This document shows positions 42,099 through 51,064 of a DNA stretch of 64,000 nucleotides, one piece after another. The position numbers and the translations under genes were made by a program. The stretch spans positions 80,922 through 144,921 of the forward strand of contig NZ_JAGQBJ010000008.1 in the NCBI RefSeq assembly GCF_024345575.1. Direction: 5' to 3'. The notes below the pieces were generated by a model. The model saw only the letters and a program-made list of their open reading frames with translations. It did no database searches and was not told the DNA's origin. Source of the DNA: Cyanobium sp. Morenito 9A2 (GTDB lineage Bacteria > Cyanobacteriota > Cyanobacteriia > PCC-6307 > Cyanobiaceae). Every line of letters starts with the position of its first letter. Position 1 is the first letter of the stretch.

Positions 42099-43646
42099 AT
42101 GACCCTGCTCCATCGCACCCACCGCGCCCTGGCGCTGGCCCTGGCATCGGGGGCCCTGCTGGCCGGCGCTGCCCAGCCGGCCCGGGCCCTGGAGGAGATC
42201 CAGCTGCGCATGCCGTTGCTGGACACCAACTTCAGCATCAAGCTCAGCGAGCTGAGGGATCCTGACCGGCTGTTCGCCGGCACCAGTGACCTGGCCCAGT
42301 TGAATCAGGCCACCAACGGCACCATCGGTCGCACGTTGGTGGAACTGCTCAATTCACCCCTTCCCCTGCAGACCAAGGCGGTGGTGACTGAGTCGGTGGG
42401 GTCTCCCTTGCTCTCCCAGGCCCTGTTGCTCGTGTCCGCCCTGATCGGTGTGGATGGCGTGCCGATCAACCTCACCAGCATGGCCCTGGAGTCGGCGCTT
42501 CAGCAGGCGAGCGCCAAGGGCAATCTCACCATGCTCAACGTGCTTCAGGCGATGCCGGGGACGACCGCCTCGATCGACCTGGAGCGCGGGCTGTTCGCGC
42601 TCAAGCGCCTCGCCAGCCAGCAGCAGCCGGCCGATCGCCTGCTGGCGGCCCAGCCGGCGGGCACTGAGAGCCCGGCCCTCAGCAGGCCCGGCCCCCTGAC
42701 CGTGCAGCGCCGTGAAACGATCCTCGCGGTGCCTTACCGGCCGGAGCCTCTGAGGCTCGTGGTGATCAGCCCCACCCAGGGGGCCAACGGCCGCCTGGTG
42801 CTGATTTCCCACGGTCTCTGGGATAGCCCTCGGAGCTTTGAGGGTTGGGCCCGTCACCTGGCCAGCCATGGCTACACCGTGCTGATGCCGTATCACCCCG
42901 GCAGCGATCAGAGTCAGCAACAGGCCATGCTCTCCGGCAAGGTTCCACCACCAGGCCCCGCCGAGTTACGGCGGCGGCCCATGGACATCACCGCCCTGAT
43001 CGATGGGGCAGCCGCCGGAAAGCTGGGGTTACCCCCAGGCCTGAAGACCGATTCCGTGGTGGTGCTCGGCCAGTCCTGGGGGGCCACCACGGCGCTGCAG
43101 CTGGCGGGGGCAACCCCCAGTGCGGCTCTGCTGGAGAAGTTCTGCCGGGATGTGATGAACCCTTCCCGCAACCTCAGCTGGGTGTTGCAGTGCAGTTTCC
43201 TCAGCTCCGCCGATCGGGCTGGATTGAGCGATCCGCGTGTCAAGGCGGTGGTGGCGGTGAGCCCGCCGATGTCCCTGCTCTTTTCCGCTGGCGCGGCCAA
43301 AGCCATGAACGCCAGGGTGTTGCTGGTGAGTGGTAGCCGTGATTTCGTTGTCCCTGCGGGACCCGAAGCGATTGCTCCCATGGCCGCTGAGGCCCGCGCC
43401 CTTGGTGGTGGTCACCGGCTGGTGCTGGCCAAGGGCGGCGATCACTTCAACCTGGGATCCCCTTACGCAGAGGCCGGCGGCCCGCTGCGGCGTCTGATTC
43501 TGGCCTGGGTGAACGGGACCTTTGCCGCCGGACCGGCCGCCGTTCCCGGTCCGGCGGCCCCGTCTCTGCTGCCGCCGGATGGCTGGGGTGATGCCACCAT
43601 TCCACTGGCCGATGTCACCGCTCAGCTCAAGGGTTGGAGCCCCTGA
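42099..43646 (+). CDS. Exported DUF1400 alpha/beta-hydrolase
   Basis: A 515-residue protein starting at ATG 42099 with a signal peptide (LALALASGALLAGAAQPARA). Residues about 30-160 are a DUF1400 domain. The rest is an alpha/beta hydrolase: oxyanion region RLVLISHGLWDSPRSF, nucleophile elbow VVVLGQSWGATTALQL (Ser about 326), an acid-bearing strand VLLVSGSRDFVVP, and the catalytic histidine in LAKGGDHFNLGSP. Substrate is unknown; related proteins are annotated as lipases or esterases. It follows uvrA by 13 bases on the same strand. The frame is open upstream to 41967 but that part overlaps uvrA codons. Confidence 0.88.
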   Translation: MTLLHRTHRALALALASGALLAGAAQPARALEEIQLRMPLLDTNFSIKLSELRDPDRLFAGTSDLAQLNQATNGTIGRTLVELLNSPLPLQTKAVVTESVGSPLLSQALLLVSALIGVDGVPINLTSMALESALQQASAKGNLTMLNVLQAMPGTTASIDLERGLFALKRLASQQQPADRLLAAQPAGTESPALSRPGPLTVQRRETILAVPYRPEPLRLVVISPTQGANGRLVLISHGLWDSPRSFEGWARHLASHGYTVLMPYHPGSDQSQQQAMLSGKVPPPGPAELRRRPMDITALIDGAAAGKLGLPPGLKTDSVVVLGQSWGATTALQLAGATPSAALLEKFCRDVMNPSRNLSWVLQCSFLSSADRAGLSDPRVKAVVAVSPPMSLLFSAGAAKAMNARVLLVSGSRDFVVPAGPEAIAPMAAEARALGGGHRLVLAKGGDHFNLGSPYAEAGGPLRRLILAWVNGTFAAGPAAVPGPAAPSLLPPDGWGDATIPLADVTAQLKGWSP

Positions 43647-43734
43647 GGGAGCCCATGCCTGATCGGGGCTGATGGGCTGAACCCGTCGCCTTGGCCAAAC
43701 CCCGCTATCGATGGAGTGATGGCGCCGGCTTCGG

Positions 43735-45372
43735 GTGGGGCTCTACCTCCTACATCTTCATCTCCACGGTCTGTTTCGCGGCTGTGACCTGGAGTTGGGG
43801 CGGGATGCCGACACCGGCGGTCAGACCACCTACGTGCTCGAACTGGCGCAGGCTCTGGCCGCTCACTCGGAGGTGGAGCAGCTGGAGGTGGTCACCCGAT
43901 TGATCGACGACCGTCGCCTGTCGGCGGACTACGCCCGACCGATCGAGGCTCTGGCGCCCGGTGCCTCGATCCTGCGCTTTCCCTGTGGCCCTAAGCGCTA
44001 CCTGCGCAAGGAGCTGCTCTGGCCCCACCTCGACCAGCTGGCCGACACCCTGGTGGCCCATCTGGGCAGCGGGGCGCGTCACCCCGATTGGATCCATGCC
44101 CACTACGCCGACGCCGGTTACGTGGGGGCCCTCGTGAGCCGGCGGCTGGGCATCCCGCTGGTGTACACGGGTCACTCCCTGGGGCGGGAGAAACTGCGGC
44201 GGCTGTTGGCCAATGGTGCCGACCACGCGCAGATGGAGAAGCTCTACGCCATCAGCCGACGCATCGAGGCCGAAGAGCTGGCCCTGGCCCAAAGCCTGCT
44301 GGTGGTGACCAGCACCCGACAGGAAGCGGATCACCAGTACGGCCGCTATGGCCACTACCAGCCCGGGAGGGCGGAGGTGATCCCGCCTGGAGTCGATCGG
44401 GACCGGTTTCATCCTGGTGGCCCCAGACGTCGCCCTGGCCTGGGCCTGCCCAGGGCCGTCGCCGTCCCCGACGCTGGGAGGGCCACCGATGCCGAAGCTG
44501 AGGTTGAGGAGCTGTTACGGCCGTTTTTGCGGGAACCCGAGCGCCCACCCCTGTTGACCATCTGCCGAGCCGACCGGCGTAAGAACATCCTGGCCCTGAT
44601 CGAGGCCTTCGGCAGCTCGCCGGTCCTGCGGGAGCGCCACAACTTGGTCCTGGTGCTGGGGTGCCGTCAGGATCCCCGTCATCTGGAGAAGCAGCAGCGG
44701 GATCTGTTCCAGCAGGTGTTCGAGCTGATTGATCGCTTTGATCTCTACGGGCTGGTGGCCTACCCCAAACGCCACGGCTCCGTTCACATTCCCCACCTGT
44801 ACCGCTGGGCGGCCCAGCGTCGCGGGGTGTTCGTCAACCCGGCTCTGACCGAACCCTTCGGGCTCACGCTGCTGGAGTCGGCGGCCTCAGGTCTGCCCGT
44901 GGTGGCCACCGACGATGGCGGGCCCCGGGAGATTGTGGCCCGTTGCCGCAATGGGCTGCTGGTGGATGTGAGCGACCTCCAGGGCCTGAGAAAAGCCCTA
45001 GAGCTGGCGATGGCCGATCCGGTCCGTTGGCACCGTTGGCGCGATCAGGGACTGGAGGCGGTGGGTCTTGAGTTCAGCTGGGAAGCCCATGTGGGTGCCT
45101 ATCTGGCGGCGGTCCTGCGCCGCTGCGGCCTGGCCACCAGCGCGGCGGTGATCCTGGCCCCTCGGCCGGGGGGTGCGCGACGGTCGCCGCCGCCCCAGGA
45201 TTCAAGGGCCTCAGAGCGGTGGCTCCTGGCTCCTGTAGGCCGCATGGTTGGGGTTCAGATCGGGCATCCAGTAGCTGAGGTTGTCGTGCCAGAAGGGCTG
45301 ACCCGCCAGCCGAGAGCTGGCCAGCTTGGTGGTGCGCAGGGCACCCAGCAGGCCGCCAAGCTCCCCCGGTGA
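43735..45372 (+). CDS. Sucrose-phosphate synthase, glycosyltransferase domain only
   Basis: From GTG 43735 (VGLYLLHLHLHGLFRG) the protein follows cyanobacterial sucrose-phosphate synthase closely: LELGRDADTGGQTTYVLELA, WIHAHYADAGYVGALVS, LVYTGHSLGREKLRRLL, VIPPGVDRDRFHP, ICRADRRKNILALIEAFG, and the GT4 motif NPALTEPFGLTLLESAASG. Cyanobacterial homologues normally continue with a HAD-type phosphatase-like domain of about 230 residues. Here the synthase part ends near FSWEAHVGAYLAAVLRR (about residue 462) and the frame then runs 162 bases antisense into the LCP gene, giving a low-complexity tail. The true C-terminus is therefore doubtful. Product: sucrose-6-phosphate, a compatible solute precursor. 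Confidence 0.85.
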   Translation: MGLYLLHLHLHGLFRGCDLELGRDADTGGQTTYVLELAQALAAHSEVEQLEVVTRLIDDRRLSADYARPIEALAPGASILRFPCGPKRYLRKELLWPHLDQLADTLVAHLGSGARHPDWIHAHYADAGYVGALVSRRLGIPLVYTGHSLGREKLRRLLANGADHAQMEKLYAISRRIEAEELALAQSLLVVTSTRQEADHQYGRYGHYQPGRAEVIPPGVDRDRFHPGGPRRRPGLGLPRAVAVPDAGRATDAEAEVEELLRPFLREPERPPLLTICRADRRKNILALIEAFGSSPVLRERHNLVLVLGCRQDPRHLEKQQRDLFQQVFELIDRFDLYGLVAYPKRHGSVHIPHLYRWAAQRRGVFVNPALTEPFGLTLLESAASGLPVVATDDGGPREIVARCRNGLLVDVSDLQGLRKALELAMADPVRWHRWRDQGLEAVGLEFSWEAHVGAYLAAVLRRCGLATSAAVILAPRPGGARRSPPPQDSRASERWLLAPVGRMVGVQIGHPVAEVVVPEGLTRQPRAGQLGGAQGTQQAAKLPR

Positions 45373-46251
45373 GAGGTTGGTCTTGATGTCCTTGCCGGCG
45401 ATCTGAAGCAGTTGGGGCAGCTGGGCCAAGGCGCTGGGCTGGGCCAGCTTGCGGAAGACCTCGGCCAGCACCAGCCGCTGGCGTTCCATGCGCCCCAGGT
45501 CGCCCATCTCGTCGTGGCGGAAGCGCAGGAAGCCCTCCAGATCTTTGCCCTTGAGCAGTTGCCGGCCTGGGTAGAGGTCGATCGAGAGCCCTTGGCGGCT
45601 GTCGGTGTAATACATGCGCTTCGGCACCTCCACTTCCACCCCCCCCAGGGCATCCCCAAGGTGCTGCACGGCATCAAGGTTGACGATCATGTAGCGCTCC
45701 AGGGGTTCACCGAGCAGCTTGCCCAGCTCCTGCTCCACCGCCGGCATCCCCCCGGCGCCGTAGAGGGCATTGGCCTTCAGCACCCCGTAGGCGTCTGATT
45801 CGATGTAGGTGTCCCGCGGGACCTGGGTGAGTTCGGTCCGGCCCTCCTTGACCTGGGCCGTGAAGATCACATCGGTGTTCGTGGCGACCTGATCGGTGCC
45901 CATCACCAGGATGCGGCCCCCGTAGGGAGGGCTGACCACGGAGCCCAACAGTTGTGAGCTCTGCTGCAGGCCCGCCAGCAGCGGCCCGAGCAGTTGTGGG
46001 ATCGGACCGGCCAGGGCGGCACCGATCACCAGGCCCAGGCCGAAGGGGACCAGGGGCAGTCTGCGGCTCTTGCGTGGGCGGGCCTTGGCCGCAAGCTCGC
46101 GCTGGGGGCGAGAGGTTCTGTCGTCGTTGGCGGGGCTGGTGGGTTCTTCGGAGAAAGGAAGCTCCAACCGCGCCTTGCCGGCTCGCACCCTTTGGGTCTT
46201 GCCGACCGCCGGTCGGCCGTTGTTGCGAGGGAGGGGTTGGGCCTGGCTCAT
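45211..46251 (-). CDS. LytR-CpsA-Psr (LCP) family protein
   Basis: LCP proteins attach polymers to peptidoglycan. From ATG 46251 the protein has 346 residues: a basic, Ser/Pro-rich cytoplasmic N-terminus, one membrane segment (PLVPFGLGLVIGAALAGPI, about residues 65-85), and an extracytoplasmic LCP domain with ILVMGTD, LTQVPRDTYIE, HLGDALGGVEVEVPKRMYY, DLYPGRQLLKGKDLEGFLR and RFRHDEMGDLGRMERQ, which carry the conserved Asp and Arg residues. Its 3' end overlaps the convergent sucrose-phosphate synthase frame by 162 bases; the LCP reading is the plausible one there. purT lies upstream on the same strand. Confidence 0.9.
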   Translation of the reverse strand: MSQAQPLPRNNGRPAVGKTQRVRAGKARLELPFSEEPTSPANDDRTSRPQRELAAKARPRKSRRLPLVPFGLGLVIGAALAGPIPQLLGPLLAGLQQSSQLLGSVVSPPYGGRILVMGTDQVATNTDVIFTAQVKEGRTELTQVPRDTYIESDAYGVLKANALYGAGGMPAVEQELGKLLGEPLERYMIVNLDAVQHLGDALGGVEVEVPKRMYYTDSRQGLSIDLYPGRQLLKGKDLEGFLRFRHDEMGDLGRMERQRLVLAEVFRKLAQPSALAQLPQLLQIAGKDIKTNLSPGELGGLLGALRTTKLASSRLAGQPFWHDNLSYWMPDLNPNHAAYRSQEPPL

Positions 46252-46305
46252 GGGGGAATCCGCTCGGCGCACCTTAAAGCGCGTAACCCCATGGGGCCAG
46301 AGGGT

Positions 46306-47493
46306 TCAGGGCGCTTCCACCACCTGCACGCGTTCGGCGGCGCGGTCCGCCTTGCCCTGGGCCTCGGCCCGGTCACGGCCGGTGGCCAGGGCCACCCCCA
46401 TGCGTCGCTGGGGGCGGGCCTCGGGCTTGCCGAACAGCAACACCTGGGTGCCGGGTTCCGCCAGGGCTTCAGCCACCCCGTCGTAGGCCACCCGTGCCAG
46501 GGCCCGATCGGCCAGGATCACGCGGCTGGCGGCGGCGCCGCTGGAGCGAATCTCGGGGATCGGCAGGCCCAGCACGGCGCGCAGGTGCAGCTCGAATTCG
46601 CTCAGGTTCTGGCCCAGCAGGGTCACCAAACCGGTGTCATGGGGGCGGGGGGAGAGCTCGGAGAACACCACCTCCTCCTTCCCGGGATCACCGCACAGGA
46701 AGAATTCCACCCCGAACAGGCCGGCCCCCCCGAGTTGGTCGGTCACCGCGGAGGCCATGGCCTGGGCGGCCGCCAATTGCTCGGCGCCCAGCTCCGCCGG
46801 TTGCCAGCTGCACTGGTAGTCGCCGCGCTCCTGCAGATGGCCGATTGGTGGGCAAAACAGCGTCGGACCCTGCCATTGGCGCACCGTAAGCAAGGTGATC
46901 TCCAGCTCGAAGTGCAGGAATTCCTCCACGATCACCTCGGCCCCCACGCCGCGGGCGCCGGCCATGGCGCTCTCCCAGGCGGCCTCGATGCCCCCTGGAC
47001 CCTTGACCACGCTTTGGCCCTTGCCCGAGGAGCTCATCACCGGCTTGACCACCACCGGCCAGCCCAGGTTCTCAGCGGCGGCGGACAGTTCGCTGGCGCT
47101 GCGGGCGTAGGCGAAGCGGGCGGTGCGCAGCCCCAGCTCCGTGGCCGCCAGGTCGCGGATGCGGTCGCGGTTCATGGTCACGGCGGTGGCCCGGGCCGTG
47201 GGGATCACCGTGAAGCCCTCCGCCTCCAACTCGGCCAGGGCGTCCACCGCCAGGGCTTCAATCTCGGGAATCACCAGGTCGGGACGGTGGCGGCGCACCA
47301 CTGCCTTGAGGGCCTCCGGATCGCCCATGGCCACCACCTCGGAGGTCTGGGTCACCTGCATGGCGGGGGCTCCGGCGTAGCGATCGATGGCGATCACCCG
47401 GCAGCCCAGGCGCTGGGCGGCGATCGCCATCTCCTTGCCCAGTTCGCCGCTGCCCAGGAGCATCAGGGTGCGGGGAAAAGGGGCACGGGCCAT
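46306..47493 (-). CDS. purT: Formate-dependent GAR transformylase PurT
   Basis: PurT makes formylglycinamide ribonucleotide from GAR, formate and ATP, bypassing 10-formyltetrahydrofolate. The 395-residue ATP-grasp enzyme has LMLLGSGELGKEMAIAAQRL, PAMQVTQTSEVVAMGD, VIPEIEALAVDAL, NRDRIRDLAATELGL, KPVMSSSGKGQSVVKG and the metal site FSELSPRPHDTGLVTL. Formate can be supplied by PurU, encoded 11 kb away. ATG 47493 is supported by the conserved N-terminus. It lies 54 bases upstream of the LCP gene. Confidence 0.95.
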   Translation of the reverse strand: MARAPFPRTLMLLGSGELGKEMAIAAQRLGCRVIAIDRYAGAPAMQVTQTSEVVAMGDPEALKAVVRRHRPDLVIPEIEALAVDALAELEAEGFTVIPTARATAVTMNRDRIRDLAATELGLRTARFAYARSASELSAAAENLGWPVVVKPVMSSSGKGQSVVKGPGGIEAAWESAMAGARGVGAEVIVEEFLHFELEITLLTVRQWQGPTLFCPPIGHLQERGDYQCSWQPAELGAEQLAAAQAMASAVTDQLGGAGLFGVEFFLCGDPGKEEVVFSELSPRPHDTGLVTLLGQNLSEFELHLRAVLGLPIPEIRSSGAAASRVILADRALARVAYDGVAEALAEPGTQVLLFGKPEARPQRRMGVALATGRDRAEAQGKADRAAERVQVVEAP

Positions 47494-47555
47494 GGAGGGG
47501 GCGCCGGTGGGCGGGATACTGACCTGATCTTCCCCCGGCGGCCTGCCCGATCACG

Positions 47556-47765
47556 ATGGTGTTGCAGCGATGGCCTGATGCCTGGCTGACCGTGCCCACG
47601 CTCGCCTTCTCCACCGCCGGTGATGCGGCCCAAGGGCTCATCTTCGGCTGGAACATCGCTGACCTCCAGACGTGGACCCTCGTCTACCTCGGGGTCTCTT
47701 CGCTGGCCTTCGTGGTGGTGTGGGTGGTGGGCCTGGTGCGCCGCTCCGGCCCCCCTCAGCCCTGA
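47556..47765 (+). CDS. Small single-span membrane protein, unknown
   Basis: A 69-residue open frame starting ATG (MVLQRWPDAWLTVPTL) with one clear membrane segment, WTLVYLGVSSLAFVVVWVVG (about 40-59), followed by a positive RR and a short tail. The protein-like composition, its position in the only gap between purT and the next gene, and its tail-to-tail overlap of 10 bases with the 82-residue gene support a real gene. I do not recognise a family. It diverges from purT with 62 bases between starts. Confidence 0.6.
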   Translation: MVLQRWPDAWLTVPTLAFSTAGDAAQGLIFGWNIADLQTWTLVYLGVSSLAFVVVWVVGLVRRSGPPQP

Positions 47766-48004
47766 GGGTCGGGGATCAGGCCGAGCTGCTGCACCTGGGG
47801 GGCTTCATCGATGAAGCCGTAGTCGGCAAACAGCTGGGCGTCGCTGTGGCTGATGTGCTGGCCGTCGTTGCGGCGCTCCAACTGGAAGCCCTCGCTGGCC
47901 ATGCGTCGCATCAGGGCGGCGGTCTCCTCAAAGCGCGCCGCCATCGACTCCAGGCTGGCGCAATCGCTGGTGAGGCCCGCGTCCTTCCAGATGAAATAGG
48001 CCAT
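47756..48004 (-). CDS. Small conserved-looking cytosolic protein, unknown
   Basis: An 82-residue protein beginning MAYFIWKDAGLTSDCASLE. It is mostly helical and charged (SMAARFEETAALMRRMASEG), with FADYGFIDEAPQVQQLGLI near the end, and no signal or membrane segment. ATG 48004 lies 6 bases after the mraY stop on the same strand, so it is probably translated from the mraY message. I cannot assign a family; similar short proteins occur in picocyanobacteria to my recollection, but this is not certain. Confidence 0.65.
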   Translation of the reverse strand: MAYFIWKDAGLTSDCASLESMAARFEETAALMRRMASEGFQLERRNDGQHISHSDAQLFADYGFIDEAPQVQQLGLIPDPQG

Positions 48005-48010
48005 GGGCGA

Positions 48011-49144
48011 TCAGGGCAGCAGCAGGAGTCCTGCCATGACTAGCAGCAAGGAGGCGCCCCAGAAACCCACCACCACCTGTTGTTCGCTGGCGCCGCCGAG
48101 TTCGAAGTGATGGTGCAGGGGGGCCATCCGAAACACCCGTCTTCCCTGGCCATCGGGACCCTTGGTGGCCTTGAACACCCAGACCTGGGTGATCACAGAG
48201 AGCGATTCGGCCAGAAACACCCCGCCCATCAGCAGCAGCGGCCAGAGGCTGTTGCTGAGCAGGGCGATCGCCGCCAGGGAAGCTCCCATGGCCAGCGAAC
48301 CGGTGTCGCCCATGAACACCCGGGCCGGATGGCGGTTGTGCACCAGGAAGCCCAGCCAGGCCCCGGCCATGGCGGCGCTGAAGCCCGCCAGGGCCGGATC
48401 GCCTTCGTGGCCGCGCAGCATCAGCTGCAGCCCGAGACCGGTGAACACCACGGCGCCGCAGCCGGCCGCCAGACCATCGAGGCCGTCGGTGAGATTGGTG
48501 CCGTTGCTTTCCGCCAGCACCACGAACAGCCCCAGGGGCCAGATCAAGATCCCCAGGGGCAGCACCCAGCCCAGGGGCAGGGCCACATCGGTGCCGATCC
48601 ACCCCTGCCAGGCGGAGACAGCGAGAAAGGTCAGTGCGGCCAAACCCTGAAGCATCAGCTTGCCCCGGGGGCTCAGGCCGGTGTTGGTGCGTTTGGTGAG
48701 GCTGCGCCAATCATCAAGGCCGCCGATCGCCAGAAAGGCCAGGCTGAGGGCAGCCACCGCCACCAGGCGCGGATCGGAGGGGGCCACCAAGGCGCCCACG
48801 ATCACCCCCACCGGAACCACCAGCAGGCCGCCCATGGTGGGGGTTCCCGCCTTGCCGTGGTGCGCCTGGGGACCTTCCTGGCGGATCACCTGCCCCAGCT
48901 TGAGCGCCCGGAGCCGGGGGACACCCCAGAGGCCCAGAAGGGTGGTGATCAGCGCTGCGATCAGCAGCGGAGGGGTGAGTTGGGGCGCCTGGGACAGAGC
49001 ATCATTGAGCAGGCAACTTGTCAGCAGCACAAGCGCCAGGAGCATGGCCAGGGGACGGCTGTGGCCGGAAAGCTGCTGGAGCAGCGCCGTGACGGGGCCG
49101 CGCGGGCGGCTGGAGGCCCCGGAGGGCGAGGTCGGGGTGGCCAA
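48011..49144 (-). CDS. mraY: Phospho-N-acetylmuramoyl-pentapeptide transferase
   Basis: MraY transfers phospho-MurNAc-pentapeptide to undecaprenyl phosphate, forming lipid I in the inner membrane. The 377-residue polytopic protein has the conserved [54 protein letters not shown] (catalytic aspartates), [16 protein letters not shown] and the cytoplasmic triad [12 protein letters not shown]. About ten hydrophobic segments are visible. The frame begins at TTG 49144; GTG 49093 is an alternative nearer the first membrane span. It joins murB and murC in this window as cell-wall genes but in a separate unit. Confidence 0.95.
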   Translation of the reverse strand: MATPTSPSGASSRPRGPVTALLQQLSGHSRPLAMLLALVLLTSCLLNDALSQAPQLTPPLLIAALITTLLGLWGVPRLRALKLGQVIRQEGPQAHHGKAGTPTMGGLLVVPVGVIVGALVAPSDPRLVAVAALSLAFLAIGGLDDWRSLTKRTNTGLSPRGKLMLQGLAALTFLAVSAWQGWIGTDVALPLGWVLPLGILIWPLGLFVVLAESNGTNLTDGLDGLAAGCGAVVFTGLGLQLMLRGHEGDPALAGFSAAMAGAWLGFLVHNRHPARVFMGDTGSLAMGASLAAIALLSNSLWPLLLMGGVFLAESLSVITQVWVFKATKGPDGQGRRVFRMAPLHHHFELGGASEQQVVVGFWGASLLLVMAGLLLLP

Positions 49145-49213
49145 GCGGCAGGTCCTGGAGGAAGCGGCGCGGGCCGGAGTCCCGGGCCACGGCGGGACCC
49201 TAGGCCACGGGAT

Positions 49214-49465
49214 TCAGTCTTCCCAGTTCTCTTCGGTGGCTTCGTCGGCCTGGTTGTAATCCTCCTTCTCGCCCATCAGCGCCGAAAGTTCCTCCTCCTC
49301 CACGGTGCTCACATCGGGAGCGGCGGCTTCCTCGTCGGCCACGAGCCGGCCACTGGCTTCCAGCCAGCTCAGCAGGTCGGGCTCTTCCCGCAGCGGCAGC
49401 ACCGGAGCGGGCTCATCGCGCCGGTAGCGGGTCAAGGAGGGGTTGATGGTATCGAGAATGCTCAT
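49214..49465 (-). CDS. DUF3134 family protein
   Basis: An 83-residue acidic protein (MSILDTINPSLTRYRRDEP). The segment APVLPLREEPDLLSWLEASG followed by RLVADE matches the cyanobacterial DUF3134 family as I know it; the C-terminal third is very acidic (EEEELSALMGEKEDYNQADE). No membrane or signal segment. Function is unknown. It is a single gene, 69 bases upstream of the mraY frame on the same strand and divergent from the small membrane protein before argG. Confidence 0.75.
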   Translation of the reverse strand: MSILDTINPSLTRYRRDEPAPVLPLREEPDLLSWLEASGRLVADEEAAAPDVSTVEEEELSALMGEKEDYNQADEATEENWED

Positions 49466-49525
49466 GAACGCCCTCGGGCAGGCTGGGTCCGAATGACCAA
49501 TCCATGATCTTAGCGGAGGCCCTCA

Positions 49526-49819
49526 ATGGAGAAGACTTCGGGCCTCGCGGCGCTGTCGCCGCGCAAGTGGGCGGAGCTGGCGCTGGTCTGGCTGGCGGCC
49601 CTGGGGCTCAGCTCCTTGCTGGTCTGGGCGGGCCAGCACTGGCCTGAACGTTTGCCGATCGAACCCGTGCCGGTGGCCGCCCTGGTGCTGGTGCCGCCAG
49701 CCCTGATCGCCCTGGTGCTGGTGCTGCGTTGGCCCTCCCCGTCCCCCGTCGCCCTCCCGACCGCTGGGACGGGGGGCGACGGGGGAGAATCGACACACGG
49801 CGTCGAGGAGCAGGGTTGA
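49526..49819 (+). CDS. Small two-span membrane protein upstream of argG
   Basis: A 97-residue frame from ATG 49526 with two hydrophobic segments, [19 protein letters not shown] (about 18-36) and [18 protein letters not shown] (about 49-66), and a Gly/Thr-rich tail. Its stop TGA (49817-49819) overlaps the argG ATG (49819) in a TGATG arrangement, the usual form of translational coupling. That overlap and its protein-like hydrophobic pattern support it. No family is recognised and no link to arginine metabolism can be shown. Confidence 0.6.
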   Translation: MEKTSGLAALSPRKWAELALVWLAALGLSSLLVWAGQHWPERLPIEPVPVAALVLVPPALIALVLVLRWPSPSPVALPTAGTGGDGGESTHGVEEQG

Positions 49820-51024
49820 TGGGTCGGGCGAAGAAGGCGGTGCTGGCCTATTCCGGCGGTGTGGACACCAGCGTCTGCATCCCCTATCTGATGCAGGAAT
49901 GGGGCGTCGAGGAGGTGATCACCTTCGCCGCCGACCTGGGCCAGGGGGATGAGCTGGAGCCGATCCGCCAGAAGGCGCTCGATTCCGGTGCCAGCCAGTC
50001 GATCGTGGGTGACCTGATCGAACCCTTCATCACGGAGTTCGCCTTCCCGGCCATCCGCGCCAATGCTCTCTACGAGGGCCGCTACCCCCTCTCCACCGCC
50101 CTGGCCCGCCCGCTGATCGCCCGGCGTCTGGTGGAGATCGCCCGGGAGGTGGGGGCCGATGCGGTGGCCCACGGCTGTACGGGCAAGGGCAATGACCAGG
50201 TGCGTTTCGATGTGGCCATCGGCGCCCTCGCCCCCGACCTCAAGGTGCTCACCCCCGCCCGGGAGTGGGGCATGAGTCGGGAAGAGACGATCGCCTACGG
50301 AGAGCGTTGCGGCATCCCCTCGCCCGTGAGCAAGGGGTCGCCCTATTCCATCGACCTCAACCTGCTGGGGCGCAGCATCGAGGCCGGTCCCCTGGAGGAT
50401 CCCGATGTCGAACCGCCCGAGGAGATCTACGCGCTCACCCGTTCCGTTGAGAACGCCCCCGCTTCTCCCCAGGTGGTGGAGATCGGTTTCGAGGCCGGCA
50501 ATCCCGTGAGCGTGGATGGGGTGCGCCTCGATCCGGTCAGCCTGATCCGCCGGGCCAACGAGCTGGCGGGCCTCCATGGTTTCGGCCGCCTCGACATGGT
50601 CGAGAACCGTGTGGTGGGCATCAAGAGCCGGGAGATCTATGAAACCCCCGGCCTGTTGCTGTTGATCCGCGCCCACCAGGAGCTGGAATCGCTCACCCTT
50701 GCCGGCGACGTGCAGCGCTACAAGCGCCAGATCGAAGCCAGCTGGGCCGATCTGGTGTACCAGGGCCTCTGGTTCGGGCCCCTCAAGGAGGCCCTTGATG
50801 GCTTCCTCGACCGCACCCAGGCCACGGTGAACGGCACGGTGAGGGTGAAGCTGCACAAGGGCAATGCCACGGTGGTGGGCCGCCGCAGCGCCAGCGACAG
50901 TCTTTACGTCAGTGCGATGGCCACCTACGGCACTGGTGATCGTTTCGACCACCGGGCCGCCGAGGGATTCATCTATGTCTGGGGGCTGCCCACCCGTCTG
51001 TGGGCGGCCCAGCGCCGCCGCTGA
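49819..51024 (+). CDS. argG: Argininosuccinate synthase
   Basis: Condenses citrulline and aspartate with ATP to argininosuccinate. From ATG 49819 the protein is 401 residues, the family length. The N-terminal PP-loop is [52 protein letters not shown] and [19 protein letters not shown] follow, then the C-terminal [16 protein letters not shown]. The longer upstream frame is rejected because ATG 49819 gives the conserved N-terminus and overlaps the upstream small gene. Confidence 0.96.
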   Translation: MGRAKKAVLAYSGGVDTSVCIPYLMQEWGVEEVITFAADLGQGDELEPIRQKALDSGASQSIVGDLIEPFITEFAFPAIRANALYEGRYPLSTALARPLIARRLVEIAREVGADAVAHGCTGKGNDQVRFDVAIGALAPDLKVLTPAREWGMSREETIAYGERCGIPSPVSKGSPYSIDLNLLGRSIEAGPLEDPDVEPPEEIYALTRSVENAPASPQVVEIGFEAGNPVSVDGVRLDPVSLIRRANELAGLHGFGRLDMVENRVVGIKSREIYETPGLLLLIRAHQELESLTLAGDVQRYKRQIEASWADLVYQGLWFGPLKEALDGFLDRTQATVNGTVRVKLHKGNATVVGRRSASDSLYVSAMATYGTGDRFDHRAAEGFIYVWGLPTRLWAAQRRR

Positions 51025-51064
51025 GCTGAATCCTGAGGGACTTTTGGGCGGGGATTCGGTTGAC

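Noticed and set aside
45994..47589. 531-codon frame antisense to the LCP gene and purT
   Set aside because: Spans two genuine genes in the opposite direction and is His/Gly/Gln-rich noise.
51028..51057. GAATCC/GGATTC inverted repeat after argG as a terminator
   Set aside because: An 18-base loop and no T tract; too weak to call a terminator.
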